Source of the DNA: Marinomonas ushuaiensis DSM 15871
Lineage (GTDB): Bacteria; Pseudomonadota; Gammaproteobacteria; Pseudomonadales; Marinomonadaceae
Assembly: GCF_000521805.1 (NCBI RefSeq)
Contig: NZ_JAMB01000007.1
Span: forward strand, 1-64,000
Direction: 5' to 3'
Length of the DNA stretch: 64,000 bases
The notes beneath the pieces were generated by a model. That model ran no database searches. It was not told the origin of the DNA and saw nothing but the letters and a program-made list of their open reading frames with translations. The position numbers were made by a program, and so were the translations under genes. Below, in pieces: positions 1 through 9,653 of this stretch; positions within the stretch are counted from its first letter, which is position 1; every line of letters begins with the position of its first letter.

Positions 1-21
1 ACGTAAGAAAAGAGTTTTTCC

Positions 22-108
22 TGCTACATTCTTGTAGCATTGGTTTGTCCCTAAAAAGTGACAGAGTCTCCTTCCTGGAGGCTAAGGCAAGCCCTTTTGC
101 CCTCTGTC
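22..108. other. Structured element: hairpin plus three-helix junction
   Basis: The first 189 bases hold no gene. A perfect 7-bp hairpin (22-28 with 33-39) lies beside a compact fold whose outer helix 60-66 pairs perfectly with 102-108 and encloses two small hairpins, 68-71 with 77-80 and 86-90 with 97-101. A three-way junction of this kind could be a riboswitch, small RNA or leader on either strand. It matches no riboswitch consensus I know, and the gene to the left is outside the window. The pairing is read from sequence; the role is not known. Confidence 0.35.
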
Positions 109-189
109 TGAATAATGCTTTATCGAGATTAAATTCATTGTGCAATGGTAAAATAAGAATTTTAAAACTTAATTTATTCTAAAATACGC

Positions 190-672
190 TTAAGAAATTA
201 AATTAGGTAAAGGAAAAGAGGTGGAATATTTAATACGACTGAGAACTAGGGTTGAGCTTATTTCTCGTACACTTGGTAATTCAGAAATAGTGTCATTTAA
301 AAACATTGATAAGGAAGGTAGATCTTCACTTATGACTCGTAACCAGTAATCAGCTTCGCCACTTACTGAATAGCATTCTAATACTTTAGGCATATCTGCT
401 ATTGCTGTTTTAAAAGAAATATCAGAGCCGTTTTTTGTTTTATCTAGCATTATATTGATAAAGGCGGTTACCTGATAACCTAATTCACTGGCGTTTAATT
501 GAGTGCAATATGCTTCAATTAAGTTGTTTTGTTCAAGTCTTTGTAAGCGTCGTGAGCATTGGGAAGGAGATAGGTTTACTTGTTCTGAAAGTGCAACATT
601 ACTTAGCCTCGCATTAGATTGGAGTGCTTTAAGTAGTCGCCAATCATAACTATCTAATTCTATATTGTTCAT
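190..672 (-). CDS. Lrp/AsnC family transcriptional regulator
   Basis: This is a 160-residue DNA-binding regulator of the leucine-responsive/AsnC type. Residues about 5-65 form the N-terminal winged helix-turn-helix: the family opening with leucines and a DWRLLKALQ stretch, then the recognition part SPSQCSRRLQRLE. Residues about 70-145 are the RAM (AsnC ligand-binding) domain, with the YSVSGEADYWLRV core that binds small effectors, usually amino acids. Length is normal. Family members act as dimers or octamers in the cytoplasm and often regulate a neighbouring amino acid gene, but the gene to the left is not visible and purEK on the right is not an obvious target. The effector is unknown. Confidence 0.9.
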   Translation of the reverse strand: MNNIELDSYDWRLLKALQSNARLSNVALSEQVNLSPSQCSRRLQRLEQNNLIEAYCTQLNASELGYQVTAFINIMLDKTKNGSDISFKTAIADMPKVLECYSVSGEADYWLRVISEDLPSLSMFLNDTISELPSVREISSTLVLSRIKYSTSFPLPNLIS

Positions 673-861
673 TCAATATTCCTTTCCAGCATCTAAATTG
701 TGCTGTTATGTTTTTATACTTTTCATTAGAACATTTAGAATAATGGGTTTTGTAAAGGAAACAAGTTAAAAAGCATTAGAATTGCTAATTTTTAGACATT
801 TTTTTGCATAATTCAAATCTAAATCGATGGATATTTATAATGAGGAATAGACTTTGAAAGA

Positions 862-891
862 AATGCCACTGTTAATGATTGCAGTGGCATT
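862..891 (-). terminator. Hairpin downstream of purK
   Basis: A perfect 10-bp stem (862-871 with 882-891, 10-base loop) lies just past the purK stop. The downstream U-run is weak, so it is either an intrinsic terminator or a 3' stabilising hairpin. The rest of 673-912 holds the regulator's upstream region and no gene. Confidence 0.55.
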
Positions 892-912
892 ATATCTACG
901 AAGTGAGTTGAA

Positions 913-1977
913 TTATTTTGGAAGATTTTCAGTCATCCAATTGATGGCTTCAGAGTAGGGTTCTGGAAGGTTTAGTTCTTTTAAAGCGCTCTGAAGTAAA
1001 TTTTTATCATTTGAACAAAAATTCAAATGGCCTACTTTTCTTCCAGGTCGAACCTCTTTTCCATACCAATGAAGCTCTAGGCCTTTAATTTTAAGCCATT
1101 CATGGTCTAAATCTACACCTATGAGGTTTACCATCATACTTTGGTTTTTTATTTCTGAAGGAGCTAGTGGGAGGTTTGTAACGGCGCGTACATGGTTTTC
1201 AAATTGAGATACACTTGAACCAGCTTGGGTCCAGTGTCCGCTGTTATGGACTCGTGGTGCAAGCTCATTGATAAGTAGGTTGTCTCCCACACGAAAGCAT
1301 TCCATTGCCATCACGCCGACATAATCTAAAGTATCCATTAGTTTGCTTAGCATTTTTTCCGCTTTAGTTTGCAGAGGTTTAAGTCGTTCTAATGGAGATA
1401 TGGATGCGTATAAGATGCCATTGATATGTAAGTTGAGGGTAAGAGGGTAAAAATATTTTTCTCCATTTCTACCGCGTACACCTACTAACGATACTTCTTC
1501 ATCAAAATTGATGGCCTGCTCTGCGATTGCTTGTCCTTTCCAATCGTCTGGTATTTCTGTTAACTCTGATTCTTTGAGCCAATATTGACCTTTGCCATCA
1601 TAACCACCTCGACGGCGCTTCATTAGAACTCGGTCACCTAACATTTGATAGGCGTATTTTGCAGTAGAGTCAGTTTCTACAGGAAACCAAGGTGCAGTAG
1701 CTAGATTAAGGCGGTCTAGCCATTGCTTTTGTGTTAATCGATCAGCAAGTTGTGGAAATGTCGCTAAATTAACAAAATTATTATGTGTAGCAAGTTGTTT
1801 TGTTGCAGCTGTATCTGGCCATTCTTCCCTTTCTGCAGTCACTATATCTTCTGCATTTAAAGGCAATACATCTGTGGACTCGATATCGATAGGGCGTACA
1901 TCAACACCAATTGGAGTTCCTGCCTGTTTAAGCATTGCACCTAATTGGCCTGCTCCTAATACCCATAGAATTGACAT
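913..1977 (-). CDS. purK: N5-carboxyaminoimidazole ribonucleotide synthase PurK
   Basis: PurK catalyses ATP-dependent carboxylation of aminoimidazole ribonucleotide with bicarbonate, giving N5-CAIR in de novo purine synthesis. The 354-residue product has the family's usual length. It opens with the nucleotide-binding GAGQLGAML motif (about residues 8-16), followed by an ATP-grasp domain with KRRRGGYDGKGQ (about 120-131) and the metal/ATP site INELAPRVHNSGHWT (about 236-250). It lies 3 bp downstream of purE on the same strand, so the two form a purEK operon whose products act in consecutive steps. PurK would be translated from the distal part of the message. Confidence 0.97.
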   Translation of the reverse strand: MSILWVLGAGQLGAMLKQAGTPIGVDVRPIDIESTDVLPLNAEDIVTAEREEWPDTAATKQLATHNNFVNLATFPQLADRLTQKQWLDRLNLATAPWFPVETDSTAKYAYQMLGDRVLMKRRRGGYDGKGQYWLKESELTEIPDDWKGQAIAEQAINFDEEVSLVGVRGRNGEKYFYPLTLNLHINGILYASISPLERLKPLQTKAEKMLSKLMDTLDYVGVMAMECFRVGDNLLINELAPRVHNSGHWTQAGSSVSQFENHVRAVTNLPLAPSEIKNQSMMVNLIGVDLDHEWLKIKGLELHWYGKEVRPGRKVGHLNFCSNDKNLLQSALKELNLPEPYSEAINWMTENLPK

Positions 1978-1980
1978 AAA

Positions 1981-2472
1981 TTAAGCCTCTCTTGGGTCTG
2001 GATGTGCTAAAACAGTGTCTGTCTGATTAGTTCGAAACACTTTAATTTTTTCAGCTAGCTCAGGATTACTTGTGGCTAAAATTTGACAAGCTAGTAAGCC
2101 AGCATTGAATGCGCCTGCGTGACCAATTGCTAAAGTCCCAACAGCTACACCTTTTGGCATTTGTGCTATTGATAATAAGCTGTCCATTCCGTTAAGAGCT
2201 TTACTTTGTACAGGAACACCAAGAACCGGAAGGTGTGTATGAGCAGCGACCATACCAGGTAAATGAGCAGCACCGCCAGCACCACCAATAATGACTTTGA
2301 ATCCTTTATCAGCAGCACTTTCAGAAAATTCGGCTAATTTAACGGGTGTTCTATGAGCCGAAACCACTTCTACGTGGTAGCTTACACCAAGGATATCCAT
2401 GATTTCTGCGGCGCTTTCCATAGTACCCCAATCACTTTTTGATCCCATTATTAGGGCGACATCTGCTTGCAA
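1981..2472 (-). CDS. purE: N5-CAIR mutase PurE (TTG start)
   Basis: PurE converts N5-CAIR, the product of PurK, to CAIR. The protein shows the class I PurE signatures MGSKSDW near the N-terminus, VVSAHRTP, and the glycine-rich [15 protein letters not shown] longer frame opens at 2559, but its first 29 codons do not resemble PurE. The TTG at 2472 has a good ribosome site, AGGAG at 2480-2484 with a 7-base spacer, and gives 163 residues starting just before the conserved [11 protein letters not shown], close to the 169 of E. coli PurE. I therefore place the start at 2472. It is first gene of purEK. Confidence 0.95.
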   Translation of the reverse strand: MQADVALIMGSKSDWGTMESAAEIMDILGVSYHVEVVSAHRTPVKLAEFSESAADKGFKVIIGGAGGAAHLPGMVAAHTHLPVLGVPVQSKALNGMDSLLSIAQMPKGVAVGTLAIGHAGAFNAGLLACQILATSNPELAEKIKVFRTNQTDTVLAHPDPREA

Positions 2473-2664
2473 AACATTTCTCCTGATGGATTTCCAACGT
2501 AGTGTTGAGAGAGGTGGTACGTTGAATAGGTAAATAAAATATCTATTATTAATGGGCATAACACATTCATATTAGATAATAATGGGCGCTAATATAGCCG
2601 ATTTTGAATAAAACAGCGAGTATTGAGATGGTTTAGGTATGTTTGATTTTCGTATGTTGAAAAG

Positions 2665-2692
2665 AAAAGAGCGACTTTATAGTCGCTCTTTT
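2665..2692 (-). terminator. mgsA terminator overlapping the 3' end of the gene
   Basis: A perfect 12-bp stem (2665-2676 with 2681-2692) with a 4-base loop ends in TTTTC on the minus strand. The upstream arm contains the last four sense codons of mgsA, and the loop contains most of the stop codon, so coding and termination signals share the same bases. Confidence 0.7.
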
Positions 2693-3138
2693 AGATAACT
2701 TTCATAATCTGGAATTTGTCGTTCAAACTCACTTTCAAATAAAGGGGATGAAACAAGAAAATTTGCAGATGACACACTACAAGCAATAGGGATATTCCAA
2801 ACCGCAGCAACACGAAGCAAAGCTTTTATATCTGGATCATGTGGCATAGGCTCAAAGGGGTCCCAGAAAAAAATAAGAACATCAATTTTGCCTTCTGCAA
2901 TCAAACCTCCTAATTGTTGGTCTCCACCAAGAGGGCCACTAATCAGTGATTTAACTGGAACTTTTAATTGCTTTTGCATTAAGTTCCCAGTTGTACCAGT
3001 TGCTAAAAGATTATGTTTGATAAGTTTATCTTTATGCTTTTCTGCCCAATCTATGAGTGCTGGCTTCATATTGTCATGGGCCACCAGAGCGACGTTTTTA
3101 CACTCTGGTGTTGTGATGGTTTTTTGTTGCAACTGCAC
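2677..3138 (-). CDS. mgsA: Methylglyoxal synthase
   Basis: MgsA converts dihydroxyacetone phosphate to methylglyoxal and phosphate, a bypass of lower glycolysis that relieves sugar-phosphate accumulation. The 153-residue protein matches E. coli MgsA in length. GPLGGDQQ around residue 73 holds the catalytic aspartate, FFWDPFEPMPHDPD around 90-103 holds further active-site residues, and ALVAHDNMK lies near residue 20. The start is GTG at 3138 with a GGG-type ribosome site upstream. Its place beside pyk and gap fits a role at the triose-phosphate node. The 3' end overlaps a terminator hairpin. Confidence 0.96.
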   Translation of the reverse strand: MQLQQKTITTPECKNVALVAHDNMKPALIDWAEKHKDKLIKHNLLATGTTGNLMQKQLKVPVKSLISGPLGGDQQLGGLIAEGKIDVLIFFWDPFEPMPHDPDIKALLRVAAVWNIPIACSVSSANFLVSSPLFESEFERQIPDYESYLKERL

Positions 3139-3159
3139 AATATAACCCTTCAGTGTTAG

Positions 3160-4608
3160 TTATTCTTTAACATCACCGACTTTGACTACTTTCATCATAT
3201 TTGTTGTGCCGTAGCTAACAAGGTGATCGCCTTTTGTTACAATAACGAGGTCGCCGTCTTTGATCAAGTTAAGAGATTTAACATGGTCAACTAAGCCTGT
3301 AACGATAGTATCTACGTTAAACTTCTGTGAAGAAAAAGATACAGGTGTAACGCCGCGATAAAGGTTTACTTTATTTAGTGTTGCTTGATTCGGAGAAAGT
3401 GCATAAATTGGCAAACCTGAGCTAATACGAGACATTAAAAGTGGTGTCGTACCTGACTCAGTTAAGCTGATAATCGCTTTTACACCTTCTAAATGGTTAG
3501 CTGCATACATCGCTGACATCGCGATTGTTTCATCGATATCGGTAAATGTTACATCGAGACGGTGGCTAGAGCGGTTGATTGCAGGTTGCTTTTCAGCGCC
3601 TAAACAAACGCGATTCATCGTATGGATAACTTCTTCAGGGTATTTGCCAGCAGCAGTTTCAGCAGATAACATAACGGCATCAGTGCCATCTAAGACAGCA
3701 TTGGCAACATCGAATACTTCAGCGCGAGTTGGCATTGCGCTAGTGATCATTGTTTCCATCATTTGTGTTGCTGTAATAACAGGGCGGTTCAATTGACGAC
3801 AACGCTTGATCATGTGTTTCTGAACACCAATAAGCTCAGCATCGCCAATCTCTACACCTAGGTCGCCACGGGCAACCATTACCGCGTCAGATGCTAGGAT
3901 GATAGCGTCTAACGTCTCATTGTCAGCGACAGCTTCTGCACGCTCTACTTTGGAAACGATTCCGGCCTTCAAACCAGCCGCTTCTGCTAGAGCACGAGCT
4001 TCATGAAGATCTGCGGCACTACGTGGGAATGAAACAGCAAGGTAGTCTGCTTTTAATGCTGCTGCAGTTTTTATGTCTTCTTTGTCTTTATCTGTCAATG
4101 CCGCAGCGGATAGACCACCACCTTGACGGTTGATGCCTTTGTTATTGGATAGAGGTCCGCCAACAATAACTTTAGTGATGACTTCCATGCCTTTAACCTC
4201 AAGCACTTCTAATACTACTCGGCCATCATCTAATAATAAAATGTTACCAGGTTCTGAATCTTCTGCTAATTGAGGGTAATCAATACCAACACGATTTTCA
4301 TCGCCAGCATTTTTGTCAAAAGCAACGTCTAGAATAAAAGTAGCGCCGTCTTTAAGTTCAACTTTGGTGTTAGTAAAGCGCGCGATACGTATTTTGGGCC
4401 CTTGTAGGTCACCAAGAATAGCAATATGACGGTTGTTCTTTTTCGCCATAGCGCGAACAACTTCTGCACGATTTATATGATCTTCCGGTTGTCCATGAGA
4501 AAAATTAAGACGGAAAACGTTAGCACCAGCCAAAATGAGTTTTTCGATCATTTCTGGAGAGCTTGAAGCAGGGCCTAAAGTGGCAACAATTTTAGTTCTA
4601 CGAGTCAT
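3160..4608 (-). CDS. pyk: Pyruvate kinase
   Basis: Pyruvate kinase makes pyruvate and ATP from phosphoenolpyruvate and ADP in the cytoplasm. The N-terminus reads [15 protein letters not shown], followed by the FRLNFSHG substrate loop, the active-site signature [11 protein letters not shown] near the middle, and the [11 protein letters not shown] and [11 protein letters not shown] motifs. The C-terminal effector domain is complete. The frame can be opened by a TTG at 4620, but the ATG at 4608 directly precedes TRRTKIV as in homologs, giving 482 residues, so I prefer it. It lies downstream of gap on the same strand, with a hairpin between them. The closest subtype is probably PykA-like, though I cannot confirm this. 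Confidence 0.96.
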   Translation of the reverse strand: MTRRTKIVATLGPASSSPEMIEKLILAGANVFRLNFSHGQPEDHINRAEVVRAMAKKNNRHIAILGDLQGPKIRIARFTNTKVELKDGATFILDVAFDKNAGDENRVGIDYPQLAEDSEPGNILLLDDGRVVLEVLEVKGMEVITKVIVGGPLSNNKGINRQGGGLSAAALTDKDKEDIKTAAALKADYLAVSFPRSAADLHEARALAEAAGLKAGIVSKVERAEAVADNETLDAIILASDAVMVARGDLGVEIGDAELIGVQKHMIKRCRQLNRPVITATQMMETMITSAMPTRAEVFDVANAVLDGTDAVMLSAETAAGKYPEEVIHTMNRVCLGAEKQPAINRSSHRLDVTFTDIDETIAMSAMYAANHLEGVKAIISLTESGTTPLLMSRISSGLPIYALSPNQATLNKVNLYRGVTPVSFSSQKFNVDTIVTGLVDHVKSLNLIKDGDLVIVTKGDHLVSYGTTNMMKVVKVGDVKE

Positions 4609-4654
4609 TTTATTTACCAAAAATTAGAAAGCTTGAAGTGAAGTATATGAAAAG

Positions 4655-4680
4655 ATAAAGGCTGCGTCAGCAGCCTTTAT
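4655..4680 (-). terminator. Hairpin between gap and pyk
   Basis: A perfect 11-bp stem (4655-4665 with 4670-4680) with loop GTCA lies 10 bases past the gap stop. The following minus-strand bases include a TTTT run. It is probably a terminator or attenuator that separates gap from pyk. Confidence 0.7.
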
Positions 4681-4689
4681 GTATATTGA

Positions 4690-5703
4690 TTATTTTGCGT
4701 TCATCAATGCAATAGTATTGTCGAGCATACGGTTAGAGAATCCCCACTCGTTGTCATACCATGCCATGATTTTCACTAACTTACCTTGAACACGCGTTTG
4801 CGTTGCATCGAAGTTTGAAGTGAAAGTGCTGTGATTGAAATCAGAAGACACAAGGGGCTCATGGTTTACATGCAATACTTCTGCAAGCACTGGATCTGCT
4901 TTAATCGCATCTTCAATGATTTTATTAACTTCTTCAGCGGTCGTCTCACGAGGTGCTAAGAAGGTTAAATCAACCAAAGAAACATTAATTGTTGGTACAC
5001 GCACTGACATACCATCAAATTTGCCTAAAAGTTCAGGAACGACTAAGCCTACCGCTGCAGCTGCACCAGTTTTACTTGGAATCATGTTCATTGCTGCAGC
5101 GCGGGCACGGTATAGATCTTCGTGATAAACATCAGAAAGGCGCTGATCGTTTGTGTAAGCATGAATCGTTGTCATCAGACCGCTTTCGATGCCCAATTTG
5201 TCGCTTAATGGTTTCGCGACAGGCGCTAGACAGTTTGTTGTGCACGATGCGTTAGATATAACCGTCATGTCAGATGTTAATACGTCTTGGTTAACGCCAT
5301 ATACAACCGTTGCATCTACTTCTTTACCAGGAGCAGAGATAATCACTTTTTTAGCACCAGCTGTAATGTGAGCGCTGGCTTTTTCTTTCGTCGTGAAAAA
5401 GCCAGTGCATTCATAAACAACATCAATACCAAGTTCAGCCCAAGGAAGGTCTGCAGGGTTACGTTCAGAGAAAGTCAGAACTTTATCTTTATTAATGTAC
5501 AAAGCTTCATCATCAAATGTGACTTCTTCACCAAAACGACCATGAACTGTGTCGTATTTTGTTAAATGAGCATTGGTTTTAGAATCACCAAGATCATTAA
5601 TGGCTACTATTTGGATTTGATCACGCTTACCAGACTCATATAGAGCTCGAAGAGTGTTACGTCCAATTCGTCCATACCCGTTAATAGCTACCTTGATAGT
5701 CAT
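4690..5703 (-). CDS. gap: Type I glyceraldehyde-3-phosphate dehydrogenase
   Basis: GAPDH oxidises glyceraldehyde 3-phosphate to 1,3-bisphosphoglycerate with NAD. The Rossmann motif [10 protein letters not shown] opens the protein. The active site [12 protein letters not shown] gives catalytic Cys154, and TIHAYTNDQ gives His181. The aspartate in AINDLGD (about residue 37) is typical of NAD rather than NADP preference. The ATG at 5703, preceded by GAGGTGA, gives 337 residues and is better than the GTG two codons upstream. The gene is divergent from edd across a region with HexR-type operators, so glycolytic/Entner-Doudoroff repression by HexR is likely. A paralog used in a particular flux direction cannot be excluded. 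Confidence 0.96.
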   Translation of the reverse strand: MTIKVAINGYGRIGRNTLRALYESGKRDQIQIVAINDLGDSKTNAHLTKYDTVHGRFGEEVTFDDEALYINKDKVLTFSERNPADLPWAELGIDVVYECTGFFTTKEKASAHITAGAKKVIISAPGKEVDATVVYGVNQDVLTSDMTVISNASCTTNCLAPVAKPLSDKLGIESGLMTTIHAYTNDQRLSDVYHEDLYRARAAAMNMIPSKTGAAAAVGLVVPELLGKFDGMSVRVPTINVSLVDLTFLAPRETTAEEVNKIIEDAIKADPVLAEVLHVNHEPLVSSDFNHSTFTSNFDATQTRVQGKLVKIMAWYDNEWGFSNRMLDNTIALMNAK

Positions 5704-5799
5704 ACTCACCTCTAAATTTCTGAAAAATATTCACTTGCACTGTTTCAGTGCAAATAAAATAAAGAAAAACATTTTTATAATTAAAAAATACTACAATTA

Positions 5800-5814
5800 G
5801 GTAAAAATACTACA
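5800..5814. promoter_or_regulatory. HexR-like operator on the gap side
   Basis: Read on the minus strand, this 15-mer begins TGTAGTATT and matches the HexR consensus TGTARTWWWAYTACA at 13 of 15 positions by my count. A second TGTAGTATT half-site lies immediately beside it at 5787-5795. It is about 100 bp upstream of the gap start. Confidence 0.6.
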
Positions 5815-5983
5815 AAAGTGTTTTTTTAAGCAAGGATTAGTGTGAAATTCACTAAGAAATGCTCATTTTTTGATCATAATCAAACACTTTTACTATACTA
5901 ATATTATGAATGTTACAAAACACGCTCTATTCTAACGAATAAAAGAAAATTCTCTAGTGAGTTGAGATGGATTTCGTCTTTTT

Positions 5984-5998
5984 TGTAAAAAAATTACA
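5984..5998. promoter_or_regulatory. Second HexR-like operator near edd
   Basis: The 15-mer TGTAAAAAAATTACA matches the HexR palindrome TGTARTWWWAYTACA at 14 of 15 positions by direct comparison. It lies about 130 bp upstream of the edd ATG. Confidence 0.6.
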
Positions 5999-6054
5999 AA
6001 ATATATTGGTTTTTCATCAATTTTTTAAGTTTTTAAGGTTAATTTTAGTTTAAA

Positions 6055-6069
6055 TGTAGTAATATTACA
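6055..6069. promoter_or_regulatory. HexR operator, exact match
   Basis: TGTAGTAATATTACA is a full match to the HexR consensus TGTARTWWWAYTACA known from gammaproteobacterial central carbon genes. It ends 56 bp before the edd start. The hexR gene itself lies about 4 kb downstream. Confidence 0.88.
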
Positions 6070-6125
6070 TAAAATTCAGATCATCTTAGATGTTAGAAGC
6101 AACTGTATTAAAACCGGAGTCATTT

Positions 6126-7940
6126 ATGAACCCTATTGTTGCCAAAGTGACGAACGATATCATTGAGCGTAGTAAAACCTTACGTCAGCAGTATCTTAAA
6201 GATATGAAAAAAGCGCAGGAACAAGGACCACATCGAGGCAAGTTGTCATGTGGTAATTTAGCCCATGGCTTTGCTGCATGCGCACCTCAAGAGAAGCAAA
6301 AGCTCACGCTAATGGAAGAGGCAAATGTCGGTATCATTTCTTCTTATAATGATATGTTGTCTGCTCACCAGCCTTATGAGAGTTATCCTGATCAGATCCG
6401 TTCAGCGGTTCAAGAGATGGGCTCTGTTGCACAATTTGCGGGCGGTGTTCCTGCTATGTGTGATGGTGTCACTCAGGGGCAAGATGGTATGGAGTTGAGC
6501 TTATTTAGTCGTGACAATATTGCTCAAGGCGCAGCGATCGCTCTTTCGCACAATATGTTTGATTCCGCTATCTACCTAGGTATTTGTGACAAAATTGTAC
6601 CGGGTTTATTGATTGCTGCGTTACGTTTTGGTCATCTGCCTGCTTTATTTATTCCCGCAGGGCCTATGCGCTCAGGCATTACAAATTCAGCAAAAGCGGC
6701 TGTTCGTCAGCGATATGCTCAAGGCCAAGCCACTCGAGAAGAATTGCTTGTAGCGGAATCCTCTTCTTATCATAGCGCGGGAACCTGTACTTTTTACGGT
6801 ACAGCGAATTCAAACCAGTTGCTTGTTGAGATTATGGGGCTGCAATTACCAGGCTCATCTTTTGTTAACCCTGATGACCCATTGCGTGGCGCACTAACAA
6901 GCCATGCCTCTCAGCTGGCGACTAAAATTACGGCTCTAGGGCGTGATTATCGACCTTTGTCTGAAGTCATTGACGAACGCAGTATTGTTAACTCTATTGT
7001 TGGTTTATTGGCAACTGGTGGTTCAACAAATCACACCATGCACATTGTTGCTTATGCTCGCGCAGCTGGCATTGTTATTACGTGGGATGATTTTTCGGCT
7101 TTGTCAAAAGTTGTGCCGTTAATGACACGTATTTATCCTAATGGGCAAGCTGATATTAATCACTTCCACGCAGCAGGCGGAATGGCGTTCTTAGTGAAAC
7201 AGCTACTAAAAGGCGGATTGCTTCATGAAGATGTGAACACTATCGTTGGTAAAGGGTTGTCTCATTACACAAAAGAGCCTTTCTTAGAAGGTGACAAACT
7301 AGTTTGGCGTGATGGTCCGAATGAAAGTTTAGATCTAGATGTTATTCGACCAATTGAAGACCCTTTCAATAAAGAAGGTGGATTATCTTTGCTTAAAGGT
7401 AACCTTGGTCGTGCTGTCATTAAGGTTTCTGCAGTGAAAGATGATAGCCGTATTATTGAAGCGCCAGCTGTTGTTTTTCATTGTCAAAATGCTCTTGCTG
7501 ATGCCATTGCCAGTGGCGAACTTAAACGAGATTGTGTTGCAGTGGTTCGCTTCCAAGGGCCGAAGGCAATTGGTATGCCTGAATTACACAAGCTGACGCC
7601 ATACCTTGGTAATCTACAGGACCAAGGTTATAAAGTTGCATTAGTGACTGACGGTCGTATGTCTGGGGCATCGGGTAAGGTACCAGCCGCCATTCATTTA
7701 ACGCCAGAAGCGCTGGCTGGCGGCTTGATTGCTAAGATCAAAGACGGTGACATGGTTCGCCTTGATGCAATCGAAGGAACATTGTCAGTTATGGTTTCTG
7801 ATGAAGAGCTTAATAATCGAGAAGCGGCTAAACAAGATTTAACCGATTCTCATCAAGGTATGGGGCGAGAGTTATTTAGTGCGCAACGTATTTTAGTGAA
7901 TGGTGCCGAGCAAGGCGCTTGTAGCTTGTTTAATGATTAA
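6126..7940 (+). CDS. edd: 6-phosphogluconate dehydratase
   Basis: Edd dehydrates 6-phosphogluconate to 2-keto-3-deoxy-6-phosphogluconate, the first dedicated step of the Entner-Doudoroff pathway. It belongs to the IlvD/Edd iron-sulfur family. Visible signatures are [27 protein letters not shown] with a cluster cysteine, the cysteine of [11 protein letters not shown], and the C-terminal [16 protein letters not shown]. The ATG at 6126 follows GGAG with a 6-base spacer and starts as homologs do (MNPIVAKVT), giving 604 residues against 603 in E. coli. The frame opens 12 codons earlier without a comparable ribosome site. eda is not in the window, so the aldolase must be encoded elsewhere. The HexR sites upstream indicate the regulator. 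Confidence 0.97.
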   Translation: MNPIVAKVTNDIIERSKTLRQQYLKDMKKAQEQGPHRGKLSCGNLAHGFAACAPQEKQKLTLMEEANVGIISSYNDMLSAHQPYESYPDQIRSAVQEMGSVAQFAGGVPAMCDGVTQGQDGMELSLFSRDNIAQGAAIALSHNMFDSAIYLGICDKIVPGLLIAALRFGHLPALFIPAGPMRSGITNSAKAAVRQRYAQGQATREELLVAESSSYHSAGTCTFYGTANSNQLLVEIMGLQLPGSSFVNPDDPLRGALTSHASQLATKITALGRDYRPLSEVIDERSIVNSIVGLLATGGSTNHTMHIVAYARAAGIVITWDDFSALSKVVPLMTRIYPNGQADINHFHAAGGMAFLVKQLLKGGLLHEDVNTIVGKGLSHYTKEPFLEGDKLVWRDGPNESLDLDVIRPIEDPFNKEGGLSLLKGNLGRAVIKVSAVKDDSRIIEAPAVVFHCQNALADAIASGELKRDCVAVVRFQGPKAIGMPELHKLTPYLGNLQDQGYKVALVTDGRMSGASGKVPAAIHLTPEALAGGLIAKIKDGDMVRLDAIEGTLSVMVSDEELNNREAAKQDLTDSHQGMGRELFSAQRILVNGAEQGACSLFND

Positions 7941-7982
7941 TCTTTCCTCTGACTACTAACGTTTGTTAGTAAATGGTGTTTA

Positions 7983-8009
7983 GGGGCTTGTTTCAAGCCC
8001 CATTTTTTT
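7983..8009 (+). terminator. edd terminator
   Basis: A perfect 8-bp GC-rich stem (7983-7990 with 7994-8001), a 3-base loop and a run of seven T form a classical intrinsic terminator 42 bp past the edd stop. Confidence 0.92.
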
Positions 8010-8080
8010 GCCTAAAATTTGGCAGTGAATGTTTTTAGGTATTTTATTTTTCTGAATGTTTATATTTTTTTAGATACAAA

Positions 8081-8116
8081 AAAAAGCCCGAACTTATAAA
8101 TAGATTCGGGCTTTTT
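8081..8116 (-). terminator. putP terminator, usable on both strands
   Basis: A perfect 12-bp stem (8081-8092 with 8105-8116) is flanked by A- and T-tracts. It lies past the putP stop, and is convergent with the edd terminator. Confidence 0.85.
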
Positions 8117-8156
8117 CACGAATGAATAGATAGAGCTTAATTCATTCTGTTAGTGC

Positions 8157-9653
8157 TTATTCCATTGTATCTAGAGCTTTTTCATATTCATCAAAAGACT
8201 CAGTTACTGAATCTTCTGGAGCGCCAGTCGCTAAACTTACGACAATGATAGCAATAGTAGAGAAAAGGAAGCCTGGAAGTATTTCATACAGATCGAAGAG
8301 ACCGCCTGACAACTGTTTCCAAACGACCACAGTTACGCCACCAATGATAATACCGGCTAATGCACCGTTACGGTTCATGTTACGCCAGAATAAACTCAAT
8401 AGAATTGCTGGGCCAAATGCCGCACCAAACCCCGCCCATGCGTAAGATACAAGACCTAGTACTGAGCTTTCAGGGTTTAGGGCAAGTAGCAAAGCAATCA
8501 CAGAGATAGCAACCACTGCAAAACGACCAATGTTTACGATTTGTTTTTGAGTCGCATTTTTATTGAATAGTTGTTTGTAAAAGTCTTCAGCTAGCGCGGA
8601 AGAAGAAACAAGCAATTGTGAGTCTGCAGTACTCATGATCGCCGCTAGAATAGCCGCTAACAAAATACCAGCTACAACAGGATGGAATATAGCGTTAACA
8701 AGTACCATGAAAATGGTCTCACTATCAGCCAACTTGCCCGCTAAGTTTCCATCAACATAAGCGATGCCTACGAAGCCGATCAACAAAGCGCCTGCCATAG
8801 ATAATAGCGTCCAAATAACCGCAATACGACGAGCTGTTGTGATGTCTTTGTTTGAACGTGATGCTTTAAATCGAGCTAGGATATGTGGTTGACCAAAGTA
8901 GCCTAAGCCCCATGCTACAAGAGAGATAATCGCGATAGCGCCAAGAGGCTCACCACTGACACTTGTCCAAGCATTAAGTAATTCAGGATTTTTAGTCATT
9001 AATGTGCTAGAAAGTTGTGAGAAACTACCGTCTAGAGCAATGATTGGAACGATAACCAAAGCCGCACTCATCATTAGACCTTGAACTAGATCAGTCCAAG
9101 CAACAGCAAGGAAGCCACCGAATATAGTATAAGAAACGACACAGACTGTACCCAGAATAACGGCATAGGTGTAATCAAGACCAAACACCGTTTCAAACAA
9201 TTTACCGCCAGCTACTAAACCTGAACTTGTGTAAAACAAGAAGAAAAGTAAGACGAATAAAGCTGAAATAGTTTGTATTAACTTAGATTTGTCATTAAAT
9301 CGTTTAGATAAAAAATCAGGAAGTGTAAGAGCGTTATCTGTTGTTATGCTGTAAGTCCGTAGACGTTTTGCACAGATCAGCCAGTTTAGCCATGTACCAA
9401 CAAGAAGGCCACCGGCAATCCAGATAGACTCCATGCCTGCTGCGAAAGCGTACCCTGGTAGACCAAGTAGTAACCAACCACTCATATCTGATGCGCCAGC
9501 GGATAAGGCTGTAGGCCAAGGGCCCAAAGATCGACCGCCTAGGAAGTAGTCTTCTGAGCTTGAAGTTCGTTTATAAGCGTATAGTCCAATGCCTAGCATA
9601 ACGACTAGGTAAGCTAGGAATGTAAAGCTAATTGCATAACTGCTTTCTATCAT
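8157..9653 (-). CDS. putP: Sodium/proline symporter PutP
   Basis: PutP imports L-proline with sodium across the inner membrane. The 498-residue protein belongs to the solute:sodium symporter family and shows the expected series of about 13 hydrophobic segments. Family signatures include the early SSEDYFLGGRSLGPWPTALSAGASDMSGW stretch (about residues 31-60; the ASDMSGW part holds sodium and substrate ligands) and the ADSQLLVSSSALAEDF motif near 345-360. No putA is adjacent. The upstream region 9654-9990 carries no recognisable gene. In a marine bacterium proline may serve as an osmolyte as well as a nutrient; that is inference. Confidence 0.94.
   Translation of the reverse strand: MIESSYAISFTFLAYLVVMLGIGLYAYKRTSSSEDYFLGGRSLGPWPTALSAGASDMSGWLLLGLPGYAFAAGMESIWIAGGLLVGTWLNWLICAKRLRTYSITTDNALTLPDFLSKRFNDKSKLIQTISALFVLLFFLFYTSSGLVAGGKLFETVFGLDYTYAVILGTVCVVSYTIFGGFLAVAWTDLVQGLMMSAALVIVPIIALDGSFSQLSSTLMTKNPELLNAWTSVSGEPLGAIAIISLVAWGLGYFGQPHILARFKASRSNKDITTARRIAVIWTLLSMAGALLIGFVGIAYVDGNLAGKLADSETIFMVLVNAIFHPVVAGILLAAILAAIMSTADSQLLVSSSALAEDFYKQLFNKNATQKQIVNIGRFAVVAISVIALLLALNPESSVLGLVSYAWAGFGAAFGPAILLSLFWRNMNRNGALAGIIIGGVTVVVWKQLSGGLFDLYEILPGFLFSTIAIIVVSLATGAPEDSVTESFDEYEKALDTME

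Larger units (their letters stand above)
5704..6125. promoter_or_regulatory. Divergent gap/edd control region
   Basis: This AT-rich 422-bp region separates gap and edd and contains no credible gene. It holds the three HexR-like palindromes listed separately, one nearer gap and two nearer edd, so each gene can be repressed from this region. Confidence 0.8.
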
